A DNA stretch of 64,000 nt, from NCBI GenBank assembly GCA_902791475.1, contig CADAWC010000015.1:1-64000 (forward strand), given 5' to 3'. The notes under the pieces were generated by a model that worked only from the letters and a program-made list of their open reading frames with translations, was not told the origin of the DNA and made no database searches. Both the position numbers and the translations under genes were made by a program. This document shows, in pieces, positions 8,081-16,588 of this stretch (positions are counted from its first letter, which is position 1; each line of letters opens with the position of its first letter). Origin of the DNA: Fibrobacter succinogenes (GTDB taxonomy: Bacteria; Fibrobacterota; Fibrobacteria; Fibrobacterales; Fibrobacteraceae).

Positions 8081-8123
8081 AGGATAAATGGTGACCCCAG
8101 AACAAACAAGCCTCCAATACAAT

Positions 8124-8158
8124 AACTATTGACTACTGACCAATGACTAAGAACTAAA
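8124..8158 (+). repeat. Heptad repeat array before ruvB (AACTATT/GACTACT type)
   Basis: Five degenerate units of seven bases (aactatt, gactact, gaccaat, gactaag, aactaaa) end two bases before the ruvB start codon. No Shine-Dalgarno is visible in the array, so it replaces the usual ribosome-site region. Arrays of the same period occur at seven other places in the window. Confidence 0.75.
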
Positions 8159-8160
8159 AT

Positions 8161-9198
8161 ATGGAAGATCAGCGTATAATTTCACCGCAGAAGTGTTCTT
8201 TTGACGAGGGCGATACAGACCGCAACTTGCGACCGCCTAGTTTGAGCGAATTTACGGGGCAAGACGATATCAAGGAAAGCCTTTCGATTGCGATTGAAGC
8301 CGCGAAACAGCGCGGCGATGCGCTCGACCACTGTTTGTTTGCGGGCCCTCCGGGACTCGGAAAGACGACTCTTTCGAGCATTATCGCTAAAGAAATGGGA
8401 GTAAACATCCACATTACAAGCGGTCCCGTGCTCGAGAAGGCAAGCGACCTTGCGGGGCTCCTCACGAGCCTGCAAGAGAACGACATTTTGTTCATCGACG
8501 AGATTCACCGTTTGAATCGCGTGGTCGAGGAGTACCTCTACCCCGCCATGGAAGATTTTCGCCTCGACATTATGTTGGATTCTGGGCCTGCGGCAAGGAG
8601 CGTGAACCTCCCCCTCAAGCATTTTACGCTCGTGGGTGCGACCACTCGCAGCGGGCTTTTGACCGGACCGCTCCGTGACCGCTTCGGGTTGCAGTACCGC
8701 CTGGAGCTGTACAACGAAAAGGACATCGTCAAGATTCTCATGCGTAGCGCTCGCATTTTAGGCGTTGAGCTCTCGGAAGAGGCGGCCAAGATTCTCGGCG
8801 GACGCTGCCGCGGGACGCCACGTGTGGCAAACCGTGTGCTCAGACGTTGTCGAGATGTGGCTCAGGTGCGCGGAACAGGCGTGATTGACGAACGCGCCGC
8901 ACTCAAGACGCTCGAAATGCTCGGAATCGATAGCGAAGGGTTGGACCCGACGGACCGCAAGATTCTTGCGATGATGATTGACAAATTTAACGGGGGGCCT
9001 GTCGGTCTCGGGACGATCAGTGCTGCCATGGGCGAAGAGCCGGACACGCTCGAAGAGGTCTACGAGCCGTACCTACTCCAGAAGGGGCTAATTTCAAGGA
9101 CGCCGCGCGGACGCATCGCAACGCCAAACGCCTACAAGATGCTACACAAGTCAATACCAAAGTCTCTCATCAACGAGCAGACGGAACTGATGCTATAA
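8161..9198 (+). CDS. ruvB: Holliday junction branch migration DNA helicase RuvB
   Basis: RuvB is the hexameric AAA+ motor that drives branch migration with RuvA. It is 345 aa, the normal length. Walker A is GPPGLGKTT (62-70), Walker B FIDEIHRL (111-118, D113/E114), and the sensor region is GATTRSGLLTGPLRDRFG. The arginine-finger region and C-terminal winged helix (GLISRTPRGRIATPNAY) are complete. The start is ATG 8161, right after the heptad array and without a clear ribosome site; translation may depend on coupling or an A-rich leader. No ruvC is in the window. Confidence 0.97.
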   Translation: MEDQRIISPQKCSFDEGDTDRNLRPPSLSEFTGQDDIKESLSIAIEAAKQRGDALDHCLFAGPPGLGKTTLSSIIAKEMGVNIHITSGPVLEKASDLAGLLTSLQENDILFIDEIHRLNRVVEEYLYPAMEDFRLDIMLDSGPAARSVNLPLKHFTLVGATTRSGLLTGPLRDRFGLQYRLELYNEKDIVKILMRSARILGVELSEEAAKILGGRCRGTPRVANRVLRRCRDVAQVRGTGVIDERAALKTLEMLGIDSEGLDPTDRKILAMMIDKFNGGPVGLGTISAAMGEEPDTLEEVYEPYLLQKGLISRTPRGRIATPNAYKMLHKSIPKSLINEQTELML

Positions 9199-9209
9199 AA
9201 AATAACTGG

Positions 9210-9386
9210 ATCCTTCGACTACGCACCTACGGTGCTTCGCTCAGGATGACAAGTGGGAGGAGCCCGCTCGGTGGCGGGCATGACAGCATTGTGATTCGAG
9301 AATGGCGATGCCGGCACAGTGGCCGGCATGACAGCGTCGTGATTCGAGAATGGCGATGCCGGCTCGGTGGCGGGCATGACAGCGTC
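9210..9386. repeat. Cluster of dispersed palindromes with a 48-bp tandem repeat
   Basis: The spacer between ruvB and the outer-membrane gene is almost wholly repeats. First comes a GGATCCTTCGACTACG-type element ending TCAGGATGAC. Then come three copies of the GCCCG/GCCGG...GGGCATGACAGC element. The last two share a 48-bp unit (starts 9291 and 9339) beginning GTGATTCGAGAATGGCGATG. It lies between convergent genes and may serve as a bidirectional terminator zone. Confidence 0.85.
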
Positions 9387-9387
9387 A

Positions 9388-10839
9388 TTAACGGAATTCT
9401 GGGGCGATGGTGATGATGAGGCTGATGCCGTGCCAACTGTGGAAGGCGAACTGCAGGCGGAACAGGAACATGTCGGGCTTACGCACGCGCACGCCAAAGC
9501 CCCACGAATTGTAGAGATGATCCTTTGACCAGTGGTTCACCTTATCGCTAATCATAGCGTATTCGTCGAACACCACGCCATCCACCAAGCGGTCCACCGG
9601 CCAGCGGTATTCCGCCGAAAGGCCCATCAAGAACGGAGCCACCCACGCGTCCGTATAACCGCGCAACGGGAACCTCGCGTTCAACGCCGGGAAAGCCGAA
9701 TACGGCGCACCGCCTTTTTCCAATTCCCAAACGCCCTGGAAGCGAAACTGGAACGCAAAAACACGACGTTCAAAAAGCGTTTCTACGAGATTTTCAGGGC
9801 GCCACACGCGGAGCGCTTCGTTCCACGAAAAGTCCGTATAAAATTTTCTCGTCTTGCGGCCTTCTTTTGCCGAAAGCACGTACTTATCCGCACTCCCGAT
9901 GAAGAAATAGATTTGATAAAACGCATCGATACTGATAAAGTCATGGTTTTTGCCACCATCCCTTAAATCGCCCGGGCGGTCCACCCCCACTAGCGCCAAA
10001 TCATCGGAACTGATGCCGCCGTACTCGCTCACAAACACGTAAGACGCCCTCAAGCTCAAGCGTTGGCCCCTCGACGGCGCGTACGGGAAATCCAAATTAT
10101 CGTAAACGAGGTTCATGAAAATGGGAAATTCAAAGTGGGTCTGATACAAGCCGCGGTCTTCTATCCGGTATTTTGGGTCATCGAGCACGGAATCCTTTGT
10201 ATCCGTAAAATCAGCCCAATGGTAATAGAATTCGCCACCAAAACTAAAGTTCCAATTTCGCGATTCCGTGAGCGGAAAGCCCAATTGCACGCCCCAATTC
10301 AAGGTCGTATCGGCCTGCTTGAACGACTCCTTGGTCATCGGCAGGACAAATCCGTTATCGCGGTCCATATAGAGGTTAAAATTCGTCGCACCGTACAGTT
10401 TTTTCCCGAAAAGGGACTGCTTTGAATAGCGCAACTTGACATCAAGATCGCTATTGGCGTAAAAATGCTCCTCAATAACGGTATAGTCGCTCTGCAAAAA
10501 CAGGTTCCGGTGGCGGTAGCACACGCCAATCATCGTGGAGCTCCCCGGTTTCAGGTTAAACACCGGGTAAATGAGGATATTGCGCTTGCTTCCGAACGTG
10601 ATAAGCTCGACCGCCTTGTCGGCAACGCCATTGTCAATCGCATAAAGCATCGGAGCCGCAATCGGGTAAACGAGCGAGCTAAAAAACGGCTGGATGACAT
10701 GGACAAAGGGCCAAGAAATGATTTCAAGGAACGACGAGGAACCCGAAGAAGTATCCTGCACCGCCTCGCTAGACTCATTTGCGTGCGATGGCAAACACAG
10801 CACGCCCACAAGCACCAGTAATGTTACCAAACGAATCAT
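9388..10839 (-). CDS. Outer-membrane beta-barrel protein, BamA/TamA (D15)-like
   Basis: This 483-aa protein has a signal peptide (MIRLVTLLVLVGVLCLPSHA) followed by about 70 residues and then a region of alternating amphipathic strands that reads as a 16-strand-like barrel. The segment FPLRGYTDAWV carries the RGY of Omp85 barrels, and the protein ends on strands finishing IAPEFR. It has no clear POTRA domains, so it resembles the barrel-only, surface-antigen D15 group. ATG 10839 follows AGGGTGG. It is divergent from the RND exporter at 10869 with only 29 bases between the starts, so the two promoters must overlap. I infer a joint export or envelope role with that exporter; the substrate is unknown. 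Confidence 0.75.
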   Translation of the reverse strand: MIRLVTLLVLVGVLCLPSHANESSEAVQDTSSGSSSFLEIISWPFVHVIQPFFSSLVYPIAAPMLYAIDNGVADKAVELITFGSKRNILIYPVFNLKPGSSTMIGVCYRHRNLFLQSDYTVIEEHFYANSDLDVKLRYSKQSLFGKKLYGATNFNLYMDRDNGFVLPMTKESFKQADTTLNWGVQLGFPLTESRNWNFSFGGEFYYHWADFTDTKDSVLDDPKYRIEDRGLYQTHFEFPIFMNLVYDNLDFPYAPSRGQRLSLRASYVFVSEYGGISSDDLALVGVDRPGDLRDGGKNHDFISIDAFYQIYFFIGSADKYVLSAKEGRKTRKFYTDFSWNEALRVWRPENLVETLFERRVFAFQFRFQGVWELEKGGAPYSAFPALNARFPLRGYTDAWVAPFLMGLSAEYRWPVDRLVDGVVFDEYAMISDKVNHWSKDHLYNSWGFGVRVRKPDMFLFRLQFAFHSWHGISLIITIAPEFR

Positions 10840-10868
10840 TTCCACCCTAATATATAGTTATATTGAGT

Positions 10869-13289
10869 ATGATGTTTTCACTTTTTGCAAAAATTATCAA
10901 AAAATTAGCGACTTATCCCAAGATTATCCTGACGGTATTCCTTGCGGTAGGAATTTTGAGCATTTACCCCATCATGCACTTGCGCTGGGATTTGCAGCTG
11001 CAAGACACGATTACGAGTGCGCGTGAACCGAGCAACGTCCAAAAGATTGAAGACGAATTTGGCGGGCTCGGGAGCCTCATCGTCATTCTGCAATCGGCGG
11101 ATTCGAGTGCGAACTACCGCATCGCTAAAGACCTCGCGCAAAAGATGCAGACGAGTCCGGCGGTCCATTTTGCAGACTTCGAGACCGACATCGATTATTA
11201 CAAGAAAAACAAATTCTTGTACGCTAGTGAAAACGATATTGATATCATGGTGCATCGCATCGAGCAGCTCAAGCACGACTACATCATGAAGAACAACCCG
11301 CTGTTCATCGACCTCAAAAGCGCGATTGATTCCATCACGCAGACGACTTCAGAACAGCGCGAACAGCTTTTGAGCGACCTCGAAAAGAAGTACTTTGACA
11401 AGCTCGCGGTGAGCCATTCCAACAGAACCGGGACCATCCGCATTGTCGAGATTTACCCGACGCATTCCATCTCGGATTTGCAGGCGAACCGGAACTTGTT
11501 CTATGAAGTTACCGAGCAATTGAAAAAAGAAAAAACGCCTAGCGATTTCCAGGTACATTACGCGGGCAAGGTCTACGAATCGATCCAGACCGGCAAGCGG
11601 CTTTTGCCCGAAGCAAAGATGGTGGGCTTTGTCACGGCGGGGCTGATTATTCTGCTTTTGATCCTCAATTTCTTTAGGCAGCCGCAATTGATTTTTATTT
11701 CGGCACTGCCGATTGCAACGCCGATTTTCACGACGATGGCGTGCTCGTACATGTTCTACGGGCGCATCAACCTGTTTACGCTTTTGCTTGCGATTGTGCT
11801 TCCGGGGCAAGCGCTGCAAATTATCAACCACGTTCTGAACAGATACTTTTTGGAACGCGAACAGAACTTGAGTCCGCAGCTTTGCATTGAAAGTGCGCTG
11901 CTCGGCATTGGGCCCTCCACCGCTGTTTCGACATTTGCGTTCGCCACGTTGTTCGCAAGCCTTATCTTGATTCCGCTGCCAGGCCTCCAGGAACTCGGCG
12001 TGCTCGGATCGACGGGTTGCATTTTGAACTGGGCGATTACGCTACTTTTCTCGACGGCACTTTTGCAGGTGGCACAGCGCAAAAAACCGTTCTCCATCAG
12101 GCATTCGCAAATCCATCCTGAATACAAAATTTCGATGCTTTCGAACCGTTTGAACTGGACGATTTTCTCGATTATCATCGCGGCAAGCCTTGTGGGGCTT
12201 TACATTGGCGGAACTCGCCTGCACATCCGCAACGACTTTTCGGCAACAGAAATCAACTACAAGGACGCGACGATTGATTCCCTGATTGCAGAGACGGGAT
12301 TCATGAACAAGACGCCTGTGATCGTGATGCTCCCGGAAAGTGCCGAAAGCGAGAACCTGCTGGAACAATTCACCAAGCTCAAGAACGACGGTGAACTTTC
12401 GACCGTCAATTCGATTTTTACGCTCGCGCAGTTCTCCCCCAACTTGCAGCAGAAGAAAATGGAAAAGCTCCGCCAGCTGCATAGCTTGGTCACAAAAGAA
12501 TTCCGCGAAGCGCTCTCCAAGAGCGAACTCGAAAATCTCGAAAAGGTGGAACAGGCGCTGGAATTTGACGAAACGGACGATTTTGAACCGCCCGAGTACA
12601 TCGCCAAGAAGTTCCGCGACAAACACGGCAAGCAAGGGCGTTTTGCTTTTATCTTCACGGACATCAAGGAAAATTTCGGCAGCGAATGCGTGAAGTTGTA
12701 CAAGGAACTCCACCAGATTGAAGGGATTGATAACGGAAAATACTTGGTGGCGGGCATACCGATTACACGCGCTATTTTCTTGGACAGGATTACAAATAAC
12801 TTTAGTAGGCCCTTGCAAGTGGGCGGTATTCTCGTATTCCTGTTCATGCTCGTTTACTACAACCGCTTTAGCCGCGCCTTGTTTACCGCACTCCCGTCTG
12901 TATTTGCCGCAAGCTGGTTCCTTGCGGCGCTCAACTTTTTTGACGTGAAGATTTCAGCCTACAGCGCACTCACCTTTCCAATTCTCATTGGCGCAAGCAT
13001 CGATGGTTCTCTCCAGTTCTTCACGGCTTATTACGAGAAGCAAAAAGGGACGGCGCTCACGATTCTTAGGGACAAGTTCTTTACGATTTTTCTCTCGCAG
13101 ATGGCTGCGTTTATCGGTACTTACGGCATGCTCGTTTCGTCCCACCCGGGGTTGCGTAGCATGGGTTATGTCTCGTTGACAGGCCTTATCTGCATATTCA
13201 TTTCTCAATTCACCATCTTCCCCCTCATCGCAGGATCGCTCGACCAATACCGTCTGAGACAGAAAAGGAAAAAGGAAGCTAAAAAATGA
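10869..13289 (+). CDS. RND superfamily exporter, MMPL/HAE3 type
   Basis: An 806-aa inner-membrane protein with the RND layout: one N-terminal membrane helix (IIKKLATYPKIILTVFLAVG), a large periplasmic domain (about 45-235), five or so helices, a second periplasmic domain (about 440-640), and a final helix block. The single-polypeptide, about 800-residue size with two sterol-sensing-like helix bundles fits the MMPL/HAE3 (COG1033) branch, which moves lipids or other hydrophobic molecules to the outer membrane. The start could be TTG 10863, ATG 10869 or ATG 10872; none has a strong ribosome site. Its last four bases overlap the start of the aminotransferase gene, and it is divergent from the outer-membrane barrel gene. 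Confidence 0.85.
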   Translation: MMFSLFAKIIKKLATYPKIILTVFLAVGILSIYPIMHLRWDLQLQDTITSAREPSNVQKIEDEFGGLGSLIVILQSADSSANYRIAKDLAQKMQTSPAVHFADFETDIDYYKKNKFLYASENDIDIMVHRIEQLKHDYIMKNNPLFIDLKSAIDSITQTTSEQREQLLSDLEKKYFDKLAVSHSNRTGTIRIVEIYPTHSISDLQANRNLFYEVTEQLKKEKTPSDFQVHYAGKVYESIQTGKRLLPEAKMVGFVTAGLIILLLILNFFRQPQLIFISALPIATPIFTTMACSYMFYGRINLFTLLLAIVLPGQALQIINHVLNRYFLEREQNLSPQLCIESALLGIGPSTAVSTFAFATLFASLILIPLPGLQELGVLGSTGCILNWAITLLFSTALLQVAQRKKPFSIRHSQIHPEYKISMLSNRLNWTIFSIIIAASLVGLYIGGTRLHIRNDFSATEINYKDATIDSLIAETGFMNKTPVIVMLPESAESENLLEQFTKLKNDGELSTVNSIFTLAQFSPNLQQKKMEKLRQLHSLVTKEFREALSKSELENLEKVEQALEFDETDDFEPPEYIAKKFRDKHGKQGRFAFIFTDIKENFGSECVKLYKELHQIEGIDNGKYLVAGIPITRAIFLDRITNNFSRPLQVGGILVFLFMLVYYNRFSRALFTALPSVFAASWFLAALNFFDVKISAYSALTFPILIGASIDGSLQFFTAYYEKQKGTALTILRDKFFTIFLSQMAAFIGTYGMLVSSHPGLRSMGYVSLTGLICIFISQFTIFPLIAGSLDQYRLRQKRKKEAKK

Positions 13290-14476
13290 AAACGCTTTCT
13301 GATAGAACGCAAAATATTGCAGCATCGCTCACAGTCGCCATCGACACGATGGCAAAACAGATGATCGCAGACGGCAAGGACGTCGTGAGTCTCGGCGCAG
13401 GCGAACCCGACTTTGGAACGCCCACTCCCATTCAAGATGCGGCTATCGAAGCTATCCGCGCAGGCAAGACACGCTATACCGCCCCCGTCGGGATTTTGGA
13501 CGTGCGTAAGGCTGTCGCAAAGAAATTGGAAGAAGAAAACGGGCTCCATTACGACGCATCGCAAATCATCATGACGAGCGGTGCAAAGCACGCCGTGTTC
13601 AACGCACTCGCCGCCTTGATTAATCCGGGTGACGAAGTGATTATCCCCGCCCCGTACTGGGTCACGTATCCGGAGCTTGTGAAGTGGCTTGGCGGTACGC
13701 CTGTGTTTGTTGAAGCGGGCATTGAAAAGAACTTCAAGATCGATGCCGAAGACTTGCGCAAGGCATGCTCGCCGCGCACGAAGGCGATTCTCTTGAACAA
13801 TCCGTGCAACCCTACTGGCGCCGTTTACAGCAAGAGCGAACTTGAAGCGTTGGCAAAAGAAATTGTCGCACAGGACATCTACTGCATTTCGGACGAAGTT
13901 TACGAATACTTTGTCTACGATACAGAATTTACAAGTGCCGCAGTATTCCCCGGCATGGCAGAACGCACGATTGTGATTAACGGTTTCTCGAAATCGCATT
14001 GCATGACCGGCTGGAGAATCGGTTACGATGCTGCCCCCGCTCCGATTGCAAAGATCATCGGCAAAATCCAGGGACAAGCCACGCACCACCCGAGCAATGT
14101 GGCGCAGTACGCCGCCCTCGGCGCGCTCAACATGGACAAGAGTAACGTTCACGCCATGCAAGCAGCCTTCCGCAAGCGCAGAGCTTACATGCTCGAACGC
14201 ACTTCGTTCCTCTCGACCAAGCCGCGCGCACCCGAAGGCGCATTCTACCTGTTTGCACCGGTGAGCGATTACTACGGCAAAAAGACTCCGGACGGCAAGG
14301 TGATTGCAGGCTCGATTGATTTTTGCAGCGCACTTTTGGAAAGCAAGGGACTTGCGATTGTACCGGGAGCCGCCTTTGGCGACGACTCATGCGTTCGATT
14401 CTCGTACGCCGCAAGCGACGAAAATCTCGCGAAGGCTTGCGACCGCTTTGAAGCGTTCGTGAAAGAATTACAATAA
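13286..14476 (+). CDS. Aspartate aminotransferase (class I, PLP-dependent)
   Basis: It transfers the amino group of aspartate (or a related amino acid) to 2-oxoglutarate in the cytoplasm. The 396-aa protein has the fold-type I features: LGAGEPDFGTP near the N-terminus, NNPCNPTGAVY (171-181), ISDEVYEYFVY with D203, and the PLP lysine K236 in NGFSKSHCMTGWRIGY. These match the subgroup Ib aspartate aminotransferases common in Gram-positive bacteria and thermophiles. The ATG overlaps the exporter stop by four bases (ATGA), which implies translational coupling. The FHA-ABC gene follows 12 bases downstream, so the three genes are probably one transcript. Confidence 0.92.
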   Translation: MKTLSDRTQNIAASLTVAIDTMAKQMIADGKDVVSLGAGEPDFGTPTPIQDAAIEAIRAGKTRYTAPVGILDVRKAVAKKLEEENGLHYDASQIIMTSGAKHAVFNALAALINPGDEVIIPAPYWVTYPELVKWLGGTPVFVEAGIEKNFKIDAEDLRKACSPRTKAILLNNPCNPTGAVYSKSELEALAKEIVAQDIYCISDEVYEYFVYDTEFTSAAVFPGMAERTIVINGFSKSHCMTGWRIGYDAAPAPIAKIIGKIQGQATHHPSNVAQYAALGALNMDKSNVHAMQAAFRKRRAYMLERTSFLSTKPRAPEGAFYLFAPVSDYYGKKTPDGKVIAGSIDFCSALLESKGLAIVPGAAFGDDSCVRFSYAASDENLAKACDRFEAFVKELQ

Positions 14477-14488
14477 CAGGCAAACGCG

Positions 14489-16588
14489 ATGTTCCCATTC
14501 CGCCTCGTCAATCCAGACCCATCGAAACCGTTTACCATCGGGCGCAAATCGGATAACGTTTTGCAATTCGACAACCTGATGGTTTCGAGGTATCATGCGG
14601 TTCTGAATTTTACGGACGGCAAATGGATTTTGCAAAGTTTGACCCAGAACAGCATCACGATGCTGAATGGGAAAGACGTGACGACCGCCGTTTTGAATGA
14701 TGGCGACGTGATTCTCATTGGGCCAAGGCAGTTGCGAGCGACGCTCCGTGGTGCGGATTTGACGCTCTTGATTATGGAGCGAGAAGCGGAAAGCGATATG
14801 CAGACCGTAACACTCACGACGGAATGGAGAGAAGTCGAGATTCCGGGAATCGGGAAAGCGAAGTGCCGCAGGATTGTGAGCCGAGAAGCGCGCAGTTCTG
14901 GAAGTGCCGAGTGCCGCGAAAATCGTGCCGAGATAAAATTCGCGAAAGCGATTGTGGACGAGGGTGGCAAGCGCACACGCACGATTACAATTGCAAGCGG
15001 TGACGCCTGTCGATTTGAATCGGCCGTAGTCGGGGTCCGCAACAACGATTTGCTGATTGAAGCGCAAAATTCGGGCTTTGATGTTTTCGCGCAAAACGTG
15101 AATGTATTCGCAGGCAAAAAACAGCTACTGAAAGGGATTGATTTCGAACTCCCCGCAGGCGAGATTCTCGCAATTATCGGGCGTTCCGGGCAGGGTAAAT
15201 CTTCGCTTCTGAAGATGATTCAAGGCATCAACAGTTGCGACAAGCAAAGCATTGTGCGCATTGGCGGCGTCGATTACCGCAAAAACGAGATTCGCAGGCG
15301 CATTGCAATATTGCCGCAAGACCCGCCGCTCCGCCCGGAGCTGACCGTCGAGGAAACTATTCTCGACGGTGCGCGGTCGTCGATGGACGTGCGGAACTTC
15401 AAGCAAGATGCACTTGCGCGACTCGAAAAGTTCTGCGAACTTTTCGGGCTGAGCGGACGCAAGCATAACCTCGTGAAGACGCTCAGCGGCGGCGAAATGC
15501 GCCGCGTCGCGCTCGCACGCGAGCTCATGGGCAATCCGGGCCTCGTGATTCTCGACGAACCGCTCTCGGGTCTTGACCCGTACAATTCGAGAATCCTTTG
15601 TACGCACTTGAAGCAGCTAGCGTTCCTCGGCCATACGATTATCCTCACGACTCACAGTTACGAGGCCTTGCAGATTGCAAATAAAGTTCTCGTACTGCAC
15701 CAGGGCGAAGAAGCGTTCTTCGGTACCGTTCAGGCGGCATACATGCACTTCAATACGAACGACCCGCAAGCGCTCCTTACGAGCATCACACAAAGCAAGG
15801 CGGCGGAATTTCACGAGAGCTACAAGCACGAGCAAAAAGTGCGCGACAGCAAGTATTACTTTGAACGCACCAAGCTCCCCCGCAATTTTGCCTACACCGT
15901 ATGCCTCACCGCGAAGCAGTGGTTCCGCGACAAAGGCCGCATTGCAGCACTTTTTGTGCAACCCGCGATTATAGGATTTTTGCTCTCGCAAATATTCTCT
16001 GACCAAAGTTCTCTATGGACCGTTGCCTTCGCGATTATCCTTTGTGCGAACTGGTTTGCACTCTCGCTTTCTATCCGTGAAATCGTGCAGGAGAAAGACA
16101 TTCTCCGCGACAAGTTCCGCCGAGGCGTATCGGCACTTTCGACGCTGACTGCAAAATGCACGCTCCCCATCATTTTCACGATGATGCAGACCGCCATTGT
16201 ATATGCGTTTATCAGTAGTCGCATTAGCCCCACCCCCCACCTAGCGCTTATCGCCTGCGTTTTCGCCTGCATCGCCGTCCCCGCAACCACCGTCGGGCTT
16301 TTCACGAGTACGCTCGCCAAGAACACGAGCCAGGCAAATGCCTTCTTGCCGCTCCTCATCATCCCGCAGGTCGCCCTCGCCGGAGCCCTCGTGCCGCTTG
16401 ACCAAATGCAGCCCATTGGCCGCGCGCTTTCGAGCGTCATCTGGTCGCGCTACAACCAAGCTTCGCTCCTCAACATTTTGCTAGAACGAAAAGACGACAT
16501 TTTCAACGCGATTTTCGCCATCGCCATCGCGCTTAGTTTCTATATTGTAACTGCAATTTTACTACACAAATTAAAGAAGCCAAGATGA
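14489..16588 (+). CDS. FHA-domain ABC transporter (ATPase and permease fused)
   Basis: A 699-aa protein. It starts with an FHA phosphothreonine-binding domain (about 1-95: FTIGRKSDNVLQF, VSRYHAVL, LNDGDVILIG). A middle segment with some similarity to a second FHA follows. Then comes an ABC ATPase: Walker A GRSGQGKSS (231-239), signature LSGGE (332-336), Walker B LVILDEP (352-358). The C-terminus has six membrane helices of the ABC-2/ABCG type. The start of the Ser/Thr kinase overlaps its stop by four bases. The pair suggests that kinase phosphorylation on Thr is read by the FHA domain to control transport. Substrate unknown. FHA-ABCG proteins are known in some bacteria, and direct kinase coupling supports the regulatory reading. 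Confidence 0.9.
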   Translation: MFPFRLVNPDPSKPFTIGRKSDNVLQFDNLMVSRYHAVLNFTDGKWILQSLTQNSITMLNGKDVTTAVLNDGDVILIGPRQLRATLRGADLTLLIMEREAESDMQTVTLTTEWREVEIPGIGKAKCRRIVSREARSSGSAECRENRAEIKFAKAIVDEGGKRTRTITIASGDACRFESAVVGVRNNDLLIEAQNSGFDVFAQNVNVFAGKKQLLKGIDFELPAGEILAIIGRSGQGKSSLLKMIQGINSCDKQSIVRIGGVDYRKNEIRRRIAILPQDPPLRPELTVEETILDGARSSMDVRNFKQDALARLEKFCELFGLSGRKHNLVKTLSGGEMRRVALARELMGNPGLVILDEPLSGLDPYNSRILCTHLKQLAFLGHTIILTTHSYEALQIANKVLVLHQGEEAFFGTVQAAYMHFNTNDPQALLTSITQSKAAEFHESYKHEQKVRDSKYYFERTKLPRNFAYTVCLTAKQWFRDKGRIAALFVQPAIIGFLLSQIFSDQSSLWTVAFAIILCANWFALSLSIREIVQEKDILRDKFRRGVSALSTLTAKCTLPIIFTMMQTAIVYAFISSRISPTPHLALIACVFACIAVPATTVGLFTSTLAKNTSQANAFLPLLIIPQVALAGALVPLDQMQPIGRALSSVIWSRYNQASLLNILLERKDDIFNAIFAIAIALSFYIVTAILLHKLKKPR

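Noticed and set aside
8161-9198. A ruvC or other ruv partner nearby
   Set aside because: No RuvC-type frame is present on either side of ruvA-ruvB.
9291-9386. Possible CRISPR-like repeat (48-bp unit twice)
   Set aside because: Only two units in direct tandem with no spacers, and no cas gene; it belongs to the dispersed palindrome family.
9219-9497. Short minus-strand frames with Pro/Ala-rich peptides (NHDAVMPATE repeats)
   Set aside because: They translate the dispersed palindromes and 48-bp tandem repeat; the peptides are by-products of the repeats.
13205-14161. 318-codon minus-strand frame opposite the aminotransferase gene
   Set aside because: Antisense shadow of a well supported gene; no ribosome site or family motif.
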